DNA from: Maridesulfovibrio zosterae DSM 11974
GTDB lineage: Bacteria; Desulfobacterota; Desulfovibrionia; Desulfovibrionales; Desulfovibrionaceae
NCBI RefSeq assembly: GCF_000425265.1
Contig: NZ_AUDC01000011.1
Location: 124,001-188,000 of the forward strand
Direction: 5' to 3'
Length of the DNA: 64,000 nt
Position numbers and translations under genes: made by a program
Shown here: positions 7,768 to 17,211 of the stretch, piece by piece
Layout: each line of letters begins with the position of its first letter
How positions within the stretch are numbered: position 1 is the stretch's first letter
The notes under the pieces: generated by a model
Told to the model about the DNA's origin: nothing
What the model saw: only the letters and a program-made list of their open reading frames with translations
Databases searched by the model: none

Positions 7768-9981
7768 ATGTTAGTACCTTTTGAAAAAACCGAAGTACTC
7801 GGTCAGGTCGGTAATCTTGATATCAAACTTGAAACAGGACGTATGGCCAATCAGACCAATGGTAGTGTCTGGATTCAGTCCGGCGGAACCGTTGTCCATG
7901 TTACCGCCGTTTCCATGCCCACCAGCGAGCCAAGAGATTTCTTCCCCCTCACCTGCAACTATCTCGAAAAGACTTATGCAGCAGGCCGCATTCCCGGAGG
8001 CTACTTCCGTCGTGAAGTTGGACGTCCTTCTGATCGCGAAACTTTAGTTTCCCGTCTTATGGACCGTCCGATTCGCCCCATGTTCCCTAAATCGTTCTGT
8101 GATGAAGTTCAGGTTATAGCAACCGTTCTTTCAGCTGATGCAGACACCAACCCAGATGTTCTGGCAATGACCGGTGCATCAGCAGCACTGCACATTTCTA
8201 ATATGCCTTTCAACGGCCCTGTTGCCGCTGCACGTGTAGGTATGGTTAATAATGAATTCGTACTCTACCCTACATATAAAGGAATTGCAGAACAGAGCGA
8301 ACTGAATCTTGTTTTTGCTGCTACACGCGAAGCAGTAATCATGGTTGAAGGCAGCTCACAGTTCCTCGCTGAAAGCACAATTGCTGAAGCTCTGGAATGG
8401 GGTCATGAACAGCTCGGACCTATGTTTGATCTTCAGGACAAACTTAGAAACAAAGTAGGACGTCCTAAAATCGAAGTAGTTGAGCCTGTTAAAGACGAAG
8501 AAGTTATTACTCTCGTTTCTGAGACTTTTTCTGCTGACCTCGACAAAGCTCTCACCATCCCCGAAAAAATGACTCGTAAGACAGCAAAGTCTGAAGTAAA
8601 AGCCAACGCTGTAAAATTTATCGAAGAAAAATTCCCTGAAGAGCCTCAGAGAGCTAAAGCTGTTGGTGATGCCATGGCAGCTCTTGAAAAGAAAATTGTA
8701 CGTAACCGCATTGTTGAAAAAGGCATACGCATCGATGGTCGTGACCTAACCACCGTCCGTAATCTCTCCATGGAAGTAGGCAGCCTGCCTATGACTCACG
8801 GATCTGCTTTATTCCGTAGAGGTGAAACTTCTGCGCTTGCTGTTTGTACCCTCGGCTCAACCCGTGATGAGCAACGCTTCGAAACACTTACTGGTGAAAG
8901 CACTAAACGTTTCATGCTTCACTATAACTTTCCTCCATATTGCGTTGGTGAAGCAAGATTCCTGAGAGCTCCTTCACGCCGCGAAATTGGACACGGAACT
9001 CTTGCAGAGAGAGCTTTACGCCCTGTTCTGCCTTCATCTGAAAAATTCCCATTTACTATGCGTGTTGTTTCTGAGGTAATGGACTCTAACGGTTCTTCCT
9101 CCATGGCTTCTGTATGCGGAACCACCCTATCTCTTATGGACGCTGGTGTACCCATAAGTGCTCCGGTTGCTGGTATCGCTATGGGACTTTGTCAGGAAGG
9201 CGATGAGTACTACGTTCTCACCGACATTCTCGGTGATGAAGATGCTCTCGGCGATATGGACTTTAAAGTTGCCGGAACTGAAGACGGTGTTACTGCAATT
9301 CAAATGGATATCAAAATCAGTGGTATTCCGGCTGAAGTATTGCGTAATGCTCTCGCTCAGGCCAAAGGCGCACGTCAGATTATTCTTGATGACATGAAGA
9401 AAGTCATTTCCGAGCCTAGAAAAGAACTTTCTGTAAACGCTCCACAGATGGAAGTTTTAACCATTAATCCCGAAAAGATCAGAGATCTCATCGGACCCGG
9501 TGGTAAAAACATTAAAGCAATTACTGCTGAAACTTCAGCTGATATCGATATTGAAGATTCCGGCAAAGTTTCTATCTTCGCTCCGACTCTTGAATCTCTC
9601 AAGAAAACAGTTGAAATGGTCAAATACTACGACCAGACTGCTGAGCTTGGAACCAACTATGTAGGTACCGTTAAGAAAATTCTTGAAATCGGTGCAATCG
9701 TAGAAATTCTGCCTGGCCTCGAAGGTCTTCTGCACATTTCTCAGATCGATGTTGAGCGCATTGAAAACGTTACTGACGTTGTGCAGCTCGGTCAGGAAAT
9801 CACTGTTAAGGTCGTCGAAGTACAGCCTAACGGTCGTATCCGTCTTTCCCGTAAGGCTTGGCTCATGGAGCAGGCTGGTCAGGAAGTTGATCTTGAAAAA
9901 TTCAAGATGGGTGGTGGACGTCCAAGCGGGCCCAGAGGCGGACGTGACGGTGGTCGTCGCGATGATAGACGTCGCAGATAA
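7768..9981 (+). CDS. pnp: Polyribonucleotide nucleotidyltransferase (PNPase)
   Basis: A trimeric phosphorolytic 3'-5' exoribonuclease of mRNA decay. The 737-residue protein has the first RNase PH domain (N-terminal, with TCNYLEKTYAAGRIPGGYFRR split across its phosphate-binding face), a helical linker, and a second RNase PH domain containing ALFRRGETSALA and the DILGDEDALGDMDFKVAG active-site region. A KH domain (LIGPGGKNIKAI, about 570) and an S1 domain (about 625-700) follow. The protein ends in a Gly/Arg-rich tail, GGRDGGRRDDRRRR, resembling RNA-binding RGG tails and echoing the Gly/Arg block in the window's IF-2. The start is ATG after a GAGGA site. Length is normal. Confidence 0.97.
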   Translation: MLVPFEKTEVLGQVGNLDIKLETGRMANQTNGSVWIQSGGTVVHVTAVSMPTSEPRDFFPLTCNYLEKTYAAGRIPGGYFRREVGRPSDRETLVSRLMDRPIRPMFPKSFCDEVQVIATVLSADADTNPDVLAMTGASAALHISNMPFNGPVAAARVGMVNNEFVLYPTYKGIAEQSELNLVFAATREAVIMVEGSSQFLAESTIAEALEWGHEQLGPMFDLQDKLRNKVGRPKIEVVEPVKDEEVITLVSETFSADLDKALTIPEKMTRKTAKSEVKANAVKFIEEKFPEEPQRAKAVGDAMAALEKKIVRNRIVEKGIRIDGRDLTTVRNLSMEVGSLPMTHGSALFRRGETSALAVCTLGSTRDEQRFETLTGESTKRFMLHYNFPPYCVGEARFLRAPSRREIGHGTLAERALRPVLPSSEKFPFTMRVVSEVMDSNGSSSMASVCGTTLSLMDAGVPISAPVAGIAMGLCQEGDEYYVLTDILGDEDALGDMDFKVAGTEDGVTAIQMDIKISGIPAEVLRNALAQAKGARQIILDDMKKVISEPRKELSVNAPQMEVLTINPEKIRDLIGPGGKNIKAITAETSADIDIEDSGKVSIFAPTLESLKKTVEMVKYYDQTAELGTNYVGTVKKILEIGAIVEILPGLEGLLHISQIDVERIENVTDVVQLGQEITVKVVEVQPNGRIRLSRKAWLMEQAGQEVDLEKFKMGGGRPSGPRGGRDGGRRDDRRRR

Positions 9982-10006
9982 AAATTGTTATTTACAAAAT
10001 AAACTA

Positions 10007-10037
10007 AAAGCCGCCGAGTTTAACTCGGCGGCTTTTT
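10007..10037 (+). terminator. Terminator between convergent pnp and paaK
   Basis: AAAAGCCGCCGAGTT and its exact complement form a stem at 10007-10034 followed by a T-run. The preceding A-tract makes it usable from either strand. Confidence 0.9.
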
Positions 10038-10117
10038 TATCGTCAAAATTATCAATCTTTAGCCACACTAACTACAATCATAATACGTTAAGAAAGAAAG
10101 TGATACATACATTCTTT

Positions 10118-11407
10118 TTAAGAGCGCTCGTCAAAAACTCGTTTGGTTTTAGCGAAACTTCGAGGAAGAAGCCCCGGCTTAAGTATTTCAACATTGGCCC
10201 GTACAAGAATAAATTTACGGATTTCATTACAAATAGCCTTCGCAAGATTAGCATCATTATCAGCTGAAACGCCAGACTTACGCTCAACTCTAACGGTCAT
10301 ATGATCAAGTCCTTCACGGCGTTCCAAATATATCTGGTACTCAGAGCTAGCTTCGGAAAATGCCTCAAGGACGGATGCAATCTGCCCGGGATAAATGTTG
10401 ACCCCTCTGAAAATAAACATATCATCGCTACGGCCTGAAATCGTGTCATGGCGCGGCATAGAACATCCACAAGAACATTTACCGGAAATTATACGGGTAA
10501 GGTCACGAGTACGGTAGCGGATAAGCGGCGAAGCTTCCTTATTAAGAGTCGTTACAACCAGTTCACCAACTTCTCCATCAGGTACAGGCTTAAGCGTAAC
10601 AGGATCAATAATTTCAACGATATATTCATCCCCCCAATAATGTATCCCTTCCTTAGCCTCGCACTCTATTCCAGCCCCGGGTCCATATAATTCAGTCATA
10701 CCCGAAATATCGTGACTGGACTCTAAACCGAGAGAATCTTCAAACTGTTTTCGCATTTTGGGAGTATGCGATTCTCCACCGAAAATACATCGCTTTAATT
10801 TAAGCTTATCACTGAGTCCGGCTTTCTGTGCTTCTTCGCCAAGCAGGAGAGCCATTGAAGCAGTTGAGCATAAGCATGTTGCTTCTAAATCAACTAAGAT
10901 CTGCAGTTGAATCTCAAGCATTCCAGGTCCGACAGGAAGGGTCATAGCTCCAAAATGCTCAGAACCAAGCTGAAACCCTGCACCGGCAGTCCAGAGTCCG
11001 TATCCTACACATACTTGAACACGATCACGAGTAGTCAGCCCGGCTAATTCATAACAACGAGCAAACATATTTTTCCATGTATTAATGTCTCGCTGTGTAT
11101 AAGATAAAATTTTTCGCTTTCCGGTTGTACCGCTGGAACCGTGAATTCTGACAACATCCTCTTCTGGAACTGAAAGAAGTGGAAGAGGATAACCATCTTT
11201 TAAATCTTCTGCGGTGGTAAAAGGCAGTTTTTGAAGATCATCTAAAGAATTGATATCTGCCCATTCAACTCCTTTATCTTTAAAACGAGCCGCATAAAAT
11301 GGACTGTTGGACGAAGTATGGTTCACTGTCCATTTCAGTCCTTCCAGTTGTTTTGCTGCAAGTTCATCTGGTTCAAGTTCTGGAATAAATCTATATTTAC
11401 TACCCAT
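10118..11407 (-). CDS. paaK: Phenylacetate-CoA ligase family protein
   Basis: An AMP-forming ligase that activates aryl-acids to CoA thioesters. The 429-residue protein shows the ATP-binding loop IHGSSGTTGKR, then SGMTELYGPG (the acyl-adenylate Y/G-E region), the YRTRDLTRI hinge motif with a Cys cluster (CSCGC), and the C-terminal domain beginning GRSDDMFIFRGVNIYP. I use ATG 11407, preceded by AGGAGA at 8 bases; the frame extends nine codons further upstream without support. In Desulfovibrio-type anaerobes such enzymes are often linked to indolepyruvate/arylpyruvate oxidation, but no oxidoreductase lies here, so the substrate is open. It is transcribed alone, convergent with pnp. Confidence 0.88.
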   Translation of the reverse strand: MGSKYRFIPELEPDELAAKQLEGLKWTVNHTSSNSPFYAARFKDKGVEWADINSLDDLQKLPFTTAEDLKDGYPLPLLSVPEEDVVRIHGSSGTTGKRKILSYTQRDINTWKNMFARCYELAGLTTRDRVQVCVGYGLWTAGAGFQLGSEHFGAMTLPVGPGMLEIQLQILVDLEATCLCSTASMALLLGEEAQKAGLSDKLKLKRCIFGGESHTPKMRKQFEDSLGLESSHDISGMTELYGPGAGIECEAKEGIHYWGDEYIVEIIDPVTLKPVPDGEVGELVVTTLNKEASPLIRYRTRDLTRIISGKCSCGCSMPRHDTISGRSDDMFIFRGVNIYPGQIASVLEAFSEASSEYQIYLERREGLDHMTVRVERKSGVSADNDANLAKAICNEIRKFILVRANVEILKPGLLPRSFAKTKRVFDERS

Positions 11408-11517
11408 TAGAGTCTCCTGAGAATGCTTGTTCAATCACCATAACTGTCGTATCAACACTTAAACGACTTTGTTACACGCATCACTTTTGCAGTAAAACAT
11501 GAAATCTTCAAGCCCCT

Positions 11518-12309
11518 ATGAGCAACATGCAAATATTACTACTTGATTATTATGAAATTTTCATAGCAACACTTCTGGGTGCTATACTTGGCAGCTTTTA
11601 TGCTTGTGCTGTGTTCAGATATATATACGGGCAGACCCTGACAAATCCTCGCCGCTCAAAATGTCCTCAATGCGGACATCAGATACGGTGGTACGAAAAC
11701 GTTCCTATCTTAAGTTATCTCTTTTTAAACGGAAGATGTTCTGCCTGTCATCAGCCAATCAGCCTTATGTATCCTATTATCGAACTTACATCGATAGTGT
11801 GGGCTGTCCTGCTTATGCTGAAATTCGGGCTAAGCACACAATGGCTGGTATATATGCTCTTTGGCGGTTTGATGATTATTGCTTCTTTTATCGATCTGAA
11901 AACTTTTATCCTTCCTGATATTATCACTATACCTGGATCAATTGCAGCAATCCCGTGCGCTGCACTTTTCACCCCTCTTGGCTGGAAAGGAGCATTGCTT
12001 GGTGCATGTATCGGAGGAGGATTGTTCTGGTCTCTACGCCTTCTTTACAAAGGACTGAAGGGAATTGAAGGATTAGGCCTAGGAGACGTTAAAATCATGT
12101 TCATGATAGGAGCTCTTGCAGGACCGCAAAATATCTCTCTGGTAATAACAGTAGCAGCATTTTCAGGACTTGCTGTTGGCCTGATTTTGATGGTGGTAGA
12201 TAAAAACAGAAAACTTGGTTCAATGATCCCATTCGGACCATTTCTAGCACTTGGATCAATGCTTACAACTTTGTACGCCCCGCATTTCTGGGCATGGTAT
12301 TTAGGATAA
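11518..12309 (+). CDS. pilD: Type IV prepilin peptidase (A24 family)
   Basis: A membrane aspartyl protease that cleaves prepilin and pseudopilin leader peptides and usually N-methylates the new end. The 263-residue protein has an N-terminal membrane segment, then a cytoplasmic loop with two zinc-binding CxxC pairs (CPQC and CSAC), and about six further hydrophobic helices. The two catalytic aspartates sit in ASFIDLKTFILPD and GLGLGDVKIMFM. The start is ATG 11518; ATG 11527 is possible and no good ribosome-binding site favours either. No pilus genes are next to it, so it serves substrates encoded elsewhere. Confidence 0.93.
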   Translation: MSNMQILLLDYYEIFIATLLGAILGSFYACAVFRYIYGQTLTNPRRSKCPQCGHQIRWYENVPILSYLFLNGRCSACHQPISLMYPIIELTSIVWAVLLMLKFGLSTQWLVYMLFGGLMIIASFIDLKTFILPDIITIPGSIAAIPCAALFTPLGWKGALLGACIGGGLFWSLRLLYKGLKGIEGLGLGDVKIMFMIGALAGPQNISLVITVAAFSGLAVGLILMVVDKNRKLGSMIPFGPFLALGSMLTTLYAPHFWAWYLG

Positions 12310-12412
12310 AAGACTTGTTCTAGTAGCAAATTTTCAAAAATTTAATTTTCAATAATTGGCTGAAATAGTACGATGCAATCTTTTATGTAAAAAATATATT
12401 TGACCTTAAAGA

Positions 12413-12946
12413 TCACCCTCTTTTAACTATAAACGCGGCTGCATCCAGCAGATCGTCAGCAATATAAGTTGCCTTGCAAGCACAGTTAGCCTCTTCTTTA
12501 AGCCCCTTGCCTGTGCGAACTAAAATTGCAGCAGAACCTTTAGCCAATCCAAGTTCAATATCACATAGTTTATCCCCTATAACGTAACATTCACTTGGTA
12601 TAAGACCAAACTGTTCTATCGCTTGATCAAACATTCCTGTTTGTGGTTTACGGCAGTCACACTTCTGATCGGGTGTATGCGGGCAATGATAAATCGCTTT
12701 GAGCTCGATACCGCTTTTATTTAAATATTTTTTCATCCGATCGTTAACAGCATTCATATCTGCTTCAGTATAGTATCCTCTACCAATTCCAGACTGATTT
12801 GTTACAACAATGAGACCATATCCTGCATCCAGCATCATTTTCAGCCCTTGTATTGCGTTAGGTATAATTTCAACACCGTCTGGATCACATAAATAATGTT
12901 TATCCTCAATAATTGTTCCATCGCGATCCAATAATATATACTTCAT
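12413..12946 (-). CDS. gmhB: D,D-heptose 1,7-bisphosphate phosphatase
   Basis: A HAD-superfamily phosphatase in the ADP-heptose pathway for the LPS inner core. The 177-residue protein has the HAD nucleophile motif LLDRDGTII, motif II VVTNQSGIGRG, the GmhB zinc loop (CPHTPDQKCDCRKPQTGM), and motif IV GDKLCDIELG. It stands between convergent pilD and the end of a minus-strand operon. A histidinol-phosphatase HAD enzyme is the main alternative, but the Cys/His loop and the envelope setting favour GmhB. The ATG start follows a GGAGG-like stretch. Confidence 0.9.
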   Translation of the reverse strand: MKYILLDRDGTIIEDKHYLCDPDGVEIIPNAIQGLKMMLDAGYGLIVVTNQSGIGRGYYTEADMNAVNDRMKKYLNKSGIELKAIYHCPHTPDQKCDCRKPQTGMFDQAIEQFGLIPSECYVIGDKLCDIELGLAKGSAAILVRTGKGLKEEANCACKATYIADDLLDAAAFIVKRG

Positions 12947-13009
12947 CTAACCTCCGGCAGTTATCTTTAGTTAAACAGCTGCCGTTTAAAAATTCACTTC
13001 AAATTAGAA

Positions 13010-13043
13010 AGGGAGGCCATGACATTTTACAGCCATGCCTCCC
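13010..13043 (-). terminator. Hairpin terminator for the 13146-18757 operon
   Basis: GGGAGGC (13010-13016) pairs with GCCTCCC (13037-13043), extended by an ATG/CAT pairing after a bulge. On the minus strand it is followed by TTTCTAATTT, so it ends transcription from the TPR gene. The rest of the 13044-13145 gap shows nothing recognisable. Confidence 0.65.
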
Positions 13044-13145
13044 ATAATATACTGTTCGATTTAACTAAAATATACGAAACCCTCTAGCATATTTGAGCGT
13101 ACAGTGGGTTCTTTTAAAAAGAAGCAATTGATGCCTGATGCATTT

Positions 13146-13946
13146 TTAGCCTATTTTTTTCTTTGCAAATTTTAGCATTTTTTCTGCTTCAGCAAAGTTG
13201 GGGTTGATGGCAATAGCCTTTTCAGCTGCTTTAGCCATTTTTCCCCACTTCTGCCAATCATAATACAGGCGTCCAGTGTTAAAATAAAGATACTCATCTT
13301 TATCATTTATCTGTAAGGCCTTAAGATAATATTTTTCAGCGGCTTCAAAGTCTTTCATTTTTCGCAAAACTATCCCAATACGATTATACAGAAAAATTGC
13401 ATTGGGATCATTAGCAAGCGCATCCTCAAGATATCTCAACGCTTCACTATAAAGTCCTGACTTGATAAATTTATCAGCGACTTCAGCACGCAGCTCTGTA
13501 TCATCTTTAAATTCACGAATAAGTTTATCAAAAAGTTTTTGAGCTTCAGAGACCTTATCCTGTGCGATAAGTTCTTGACCTTTTTCAAGAGTATCGCGCT
13601 TCTTCTTCTCCATAGCCTTAAGAAGTTCCTGCGCACTTGCGTTTACATTCTTTTGCAGCTCTTGCAGAATTTCTCTCATAACCTCTAGAAGAGCTTTCTC
13701 TTCACCATGGGTATAATTTATGATCAGCGGATAATCTTCTCTTAACTTTTTGTCACTGTTGAGAACATGAACTGTGCTATCCAGCAGTTCCTGAAATTCT
13801 TCCCTCTCTGCTTTCATCAATGATCCTTTAAGCATTGCGAGAATAGCATCATATACTGACTGCACAGCAGCCATTGCTTTTTTCTGCTTCAACAGCGAGG
13901 GAACAGTTGCCAGTTTTTTTCTGGCATTAGTAAGTTCTCCGGACAT
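13146..13946 (-). CDS. TPR-repeat protein, function unknown
   Basis: A 266-residue Lys/Glu-rich protein with no signal peptide, so probably cytoplasmic. The N-terminal half is predicted helical, and the C-terminal half (about 150-260) contains at least three tetratricopeptide repeats, seen as GLYSEALRYLEDALANDPN, DFEAAEKYYLKALQIND and WGKMAKAAEKAIAINPN. It starts 30 bases after the carA stop and is the last gene before a terminator, so it appears co-transcribed with carA. TPRs mediate protein-protein contacts; no partner can be named. Related TPR proteins are common in Desulfovibrio. Confidence 0.8.
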   Translation of the reverse strand: MSGELTNARKKLATVPSLLKQKKAMAAVQSVYDAILAMLKGSLMKAEREEFQELLDSTVHVLNSDKKLREDYPLIINYTHGEEKALLEVMREILQELQKNVNASAQELLKAMEKKKRDTLEKGQELIAQDKVSEAQKLFDKLIREFKDDTELRAEVADKFIKSGLYSEALRYLEDALANDPNAIFLYNRIGIVLRKMKDFEAAEKYYLKALQINDKDEYLYFNTGRLYYDWQKWGKMAKAAEKAIAINPNFAEAEKMLKFAKKKIG

Positions 13947-13976
13947 ATTTATCTCCGACGTTATATTTTCCGTTTT

Positions 13977-15101
13977 TTATTTTCCGGTTTTCTCTTTTAC
14001 CATATCACGGAATCTGGCAAAGAAATAACAGCTATCATGCGGTCCCGGAGCTGCTTCAGGATGAAACTGAATTGCGATAATCGGTTTGGTTTTGTGTGCA
14101 AACCCCTCAAGAGTTTCATCGTTCAGATTTTTATGTGTGATTTTAAGATCAGGACACTTTGAAATATCTACACAAAAACCATGATTCTGAGAAGAGATTT
14201 CAATTTTATTGCTTTCCATATCCATAACAGGATGGTTGCAGCCATGATGCCCAAATTTCAATTTAAACGCATCACCGCCAAGAGCAAGTCCTAAAATCTG
14301 ATGTCCAAGACAAATACCTGCCACAGGAAGATCTTCGCATAAAGATTTTGCAGTCTTTACAGCATGATCAAGAACAGCCGGATCACCGGGGCCGTTGGAA
14401 AGGAAAATAGCTTCTGGATTAAGAGCTCTAATCTGCTCTTCAGTATAACTTGACGGAACAGAAAGAACTTCAAAACCTTCTGCATCAAGTAAACGCAGGA
14501 TATTCCATTTTACCCCGTAATCAACAAGTACGAGGCGCGGTCCCTTTCCAGTCCACTCATAGCCTTTTGATACGTCAACTGGAACAGGCTTGTTATCAAT
14601 CCACGCGTAGCAACTGTCGGATGTAACCTTGTCAGCAAGGTTCTGACCTTCCATTGTAGGAAGCTGTTTAGCTTTCTCAACGAGCTTTGCAGGATCGAGT
14701 TCTTCAGTAGAAATGATACCACGCATGGCACCGTTAATACGTAAGTGTCTGGTCAACGCACGGGTATCAATTCCTTCAATCCCCATAATGCCGGCCTTCT
14801 CAAGATATTCAGGCAGAGACATTACAGAACGCCAGTTTGAAGGGTTTTTGCAGCATTCTTTAACTATAAATGCGGCAACATGTATTTTAGCGGATTCAAG
14901 ATCTTCTTCAGTAACACCATAGTTTCCTATAAGCGGATAAGTCATGCAGACCATCTGCCCAGTATAAGAAGGGTCGGTGAGAACTTCCTGATATCCGGTC
15001 ATGCCGGTGTTGAAGATGGCTTCTCCGCCCGATTCGCCTGGGCCTGTGAAGGATGTTCCTTCAAACCATGTGCCGTCTTCAAGTGCCAGTATGGCTTTCA
15101 T
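13977..15101 (-). CDS. carA: Carbamoyl-phosphate synthase small subunit
   Basis: The glutamine amidotransferase subunit that supplies ammonia to CarB for carbamoyl phosphate (pyrimidine and arginine synthesis). The 374-residue protein has the CPSase small-chain N-domain ([15 protein letters not shown]) and a class-I amidotransferase domain. The catalytic Cys is in [15 protein letters not shown] (about residue 265) and the His/Glu pair in [11 protein letters not shown]. Its ATG overlaps the kdsB stop by 4 bases (ATGA), indicating coupling. carB is not in the window; separated carA and carB occur in this group. Its place downstream of envelope genes is noteworthy. Confidence 0.96.
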   Translation of the reverse strand: MKAILALEDGTWFEGTSFTGPGESGGEAIFNTGMTGYQEVLTDPSYTGQMVCMTYPLIGNYGVTEEDLESAKIHVAAFIVKECCKNPSNWRSVMSLPEYLEKAGIMGIEGIDTRALTRHLRINGAMRGIISTEELDPAKLVEKAKQLPTMEGQNLADKVTSDSCYAWIDNKPVPVDVSKGYEWTGKGPRLVLVDYGVKWNILRLLDAEGFEVLSVPSSYTEEQIRALNPEAIFLSNGPGDPAVLDHAVKTAKSLCEDLPVAGICLGHQILGLALGGDAFKLKFGHHGCNHPVMDMESNKIEISSQNHGFCVDISKCPDLKITHKNLNDETLEGFAHKTKPIIAIQFHPEAAPGPHDSCYFFARFRDMVKEKTGK

Positions 15102-15841
15102 ATTTTTTCCCTCTCAAGAATCTTTATTGCTGTATCCAAGTCCTCAGGACGGTCCACTCCATGACAGGAGTGTTCAGTAACAGTGACGTGGATTGGTATA
15201 CCGTTTTCCAGCAGCCGGAGCTGTTCCAGTCGCTCCCTTTTCTCCAGGGGCGAAGCATCCGTGCCGGCAAAGGTTTCAAGGGCTTCCATGCGGAAGCCGT
15301 ATAGGCCGATATGTAGAAGGTATTTCCCACTTCCATCATGGGAATACGGGATAGGTGAGCGAGAAAAATATAACGCCCGGCTATCTTTTGCAAGTGCAAC
15401 TTTAACCCTATCCGGACTTTGAGCCTCTTCTGCTGTAATCGGTGATGCCAGAGTTGTAACCCTGACACTGCCGTCGGCAAAAGGACTAACCAATTCCGAT
15501 AACATTTCCGGAGCGAGACAAGGCTCATCTCCCTGAATATTCACTACAACGCAATCATCTGGAAGACTAAGCTTTCTTGCAGCTTCCAGAACTCTATCAG
15601 TACCACTGGTGTGGGTATCTGCGGTCATCACGACAGGCACACCAAGTTTCTCAGCAGCGTCCTGAATTATAGGACTATCAGTGGCTAGAACAACTTTATC
15701 CATCTCTGGACATTTACAGGCGCTGTTCCACACATGCCAGAACATCGGTTTCCCGCATATGTCAGCCATCGGTTTTCCGGGAAAACGGCTGGAATCATAA
15801 CGGGCCGGGATAATACCGTAACAACCATAAACAATACTCAT
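15098..15841 (-). CDS. kdsB: CMP-Kdo synthetase
   Basis: 3-deoxy-manno-octulosonate cytidylyltransferase activates Kdo with CTP for lipid A/core assembly. The 247-residue protein shows the family N-terminal motif [34 protein letters not shown] and VNIQGDEPC. It lies directly downstream of the Kdo transferase waaA, giving an obvious functional pair. I use ATG 15841 with AAGGA 9 bases upstream; the in-frame TTG at 15844 is less likely. Its stop overlaps the carA start. Confidence 0.96.
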   Translation of the reverse strand: MSIVYGCYGIIPARYDSSRFPGKPMADICGKPMFWHVWNSACKCPEMDKVVLATDSPIIQDAAEKLGVPVVMTADTHTSGTDRVLEAARKLSLPDDCVVVNIQGDEPCLAPEMLSELVSPFADGSVRVTTLASPITAEEAQSPDRVKVALAKDSRALYFSRSPIPYSHDGSGKYLLHIGLYGFRMEALETFAGTDASPLEKRERLEQLRLLENGIPIHVTVTEHSCHGVDRPEDLDTAIKILEREKI

Positions 15842-15876
15842 CAATTTAAATCCTTAAAATCAGAAAGATTCACTTA

Positions 15877-17151
15877 CTACAAATTTCTCTTGATCGCAGC
15901 ACACACTGCGTCAGTTCCACCACGCATATCTACAAGATATTTTTCGAAATCTTTTTTTACTTTGTCAGGTTTAGGGGCACGTTTACTGACTTCAAGAAGC
16001 GAATTTAAAACACCTTCCCAGTCATTTTCCTGTCTGGCCAGTTTATTGTTGAAGATATCATCTCCAACCCATGTAAAATTTGACCAGTAAGGACCTATGA
16101 CAGGAACAATGCCATATGCCAATGGTTCAAGAAAATTCTGACCGCCGACAGGAGCGAGAGAACCACCTATAAATGCTACCCTGGCAAGAGAGAATGCTGA
16201 ATTCATTTCTCCAAAAACATCCCACAGCACAGTATGCCCGAATGGAACTTTATCTGTAATCTCAGACCGCAAAACCCATGGTAGACCTGCTTCATTAAGC
16301 ATTGCTCTCCAAGCATCAATGCGATGCATATGACGCGGAAAAAGTCCTATCACAGTCTTAGGGCGCGCTTTCTTAAGCCCTTCTACAAGTTTTAGGACCT
16401 GTAATTCTTCTTCCTTTCTTATAGAACCAAGAATGATGAAAGGAGTTTTAGGTTTAAAAATTGATGACAGAGGATTGGCTGTATATGGAATTGCCGCAGC
16501 AGTTCCAGTACTGTCAAACTTGATGTTTGGCATAGTACTTATCTTTTCGATTTCAAAAAGAGTCTTAAAACGAATGGCATCTTCTTCAGAAATAGCCAAA
16601 ACTTCTTCAGGAGCAATGGATTTAAAAAATTGGGGAAAAGCCATATACCCAGCAAGACTTTTTGTAGTCATCCGAGCATTGATAATAATCACTTTTACGC
16701 CAAGATCTTTACAGGCGGACAAAAACCCGGGCCAGATCTCTGTCTCGACCAAAATTACTAATTTAGGTTTTACAGCCTCCAAGGCTTTTACAGCAAGATC
16801 AGGGCTGTCAAAAGGAAAATATGTCGCTGAAGCAGTAACATTTCTGGTATTCGGTGTAATTCGATAAGCTGCTCTCTCAAGCTCTGAAAGGCCTTGCGAA
16901 GTATTGGTGGTCAGCAGGAATCTGGTAGGATTTTCCATCGAAATCAGATCCATTATTCTGGTAACTATTTTTGCTTCACCAGCAGATGCTGCCTGAATCC
17001 ACACATCAGCCTCAGGCGGGAGGCTGTGTTTTAGTGTCCTACGATCAAATCCTTCTCTCAATCTTGCATTTTTCTTGAGAAAAGGAATTGCGGCTTTCCA
17101 GCCTAAGCCATAAAGAAATGAGGCTGTCCTGAGCTTAAGGGATTTTGACAT
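15877..17151 (-). CDS. waaA: Kdo transferase (3-deoxy-D-manno-octulosonic-acid transferase)
   Basis: A GT30 enzyme at the inner membrane that adds Kdo to lipid IVA using CMP-Kdo. The 424-residue protein has a hydrophobic/basic N-terminus (FLYGLGWKAAIPFL), the acceptor-site motif ASAGEAK, VETEIWPGF, and a GT-B C-terminal donor domain with ILGSIRKEEE and the GGSLAPVGGQNFLEPLAYG signature. ATG 17151 has AGGAT upstream and is preferred over the longer frame beginning at 17184. It lies 35 bases before kdsB and 60 bases after ddl in the same operon. Confidence 0.95.
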   Translation of the reverse strand: MSKSLKLRTASFLYGLGWKAAIPFLKKNARLREGFDRRTLKHSLPPEADVWIQAASAGEAKIVTRIMDLISMENPTRFLLTTNTSQGLSELERAAYRITPNTRNVTASATYFPFDSPDLAVKALEAVKPKLVILVETEIWPGFLSACKDLGVKVIIINARMTTKSLAGYMAFPQFFKSIAPEEVLAISEEDAIRFKTLFEIEKISTMPNIKFDSTGTAAAIPYTANPLSSIFKPKTPFIILGSIRKEEELQVLKLVEGLKKARPKTVIGLFPRHMHRIDAWRAMLNEAGLPWVLRSEITDKVPFGHTVLWDVFGEMNSAFSLARVAFIGGSLAPVGGQNFLEPLAYGIVPVIGPYWSNFTWVGDDIFNNKLARQENDWEGVLNSLLEVSKRAPKPDKVKKDFEKYLVDMRGGTDAVCAAIKRNL

Positions 17152-17211
17152 GTATAAATCCTGACGTTTCCGTTCATTGATCAACCAAGTAGGTAGACCT
17201 GTTGAAAAAAT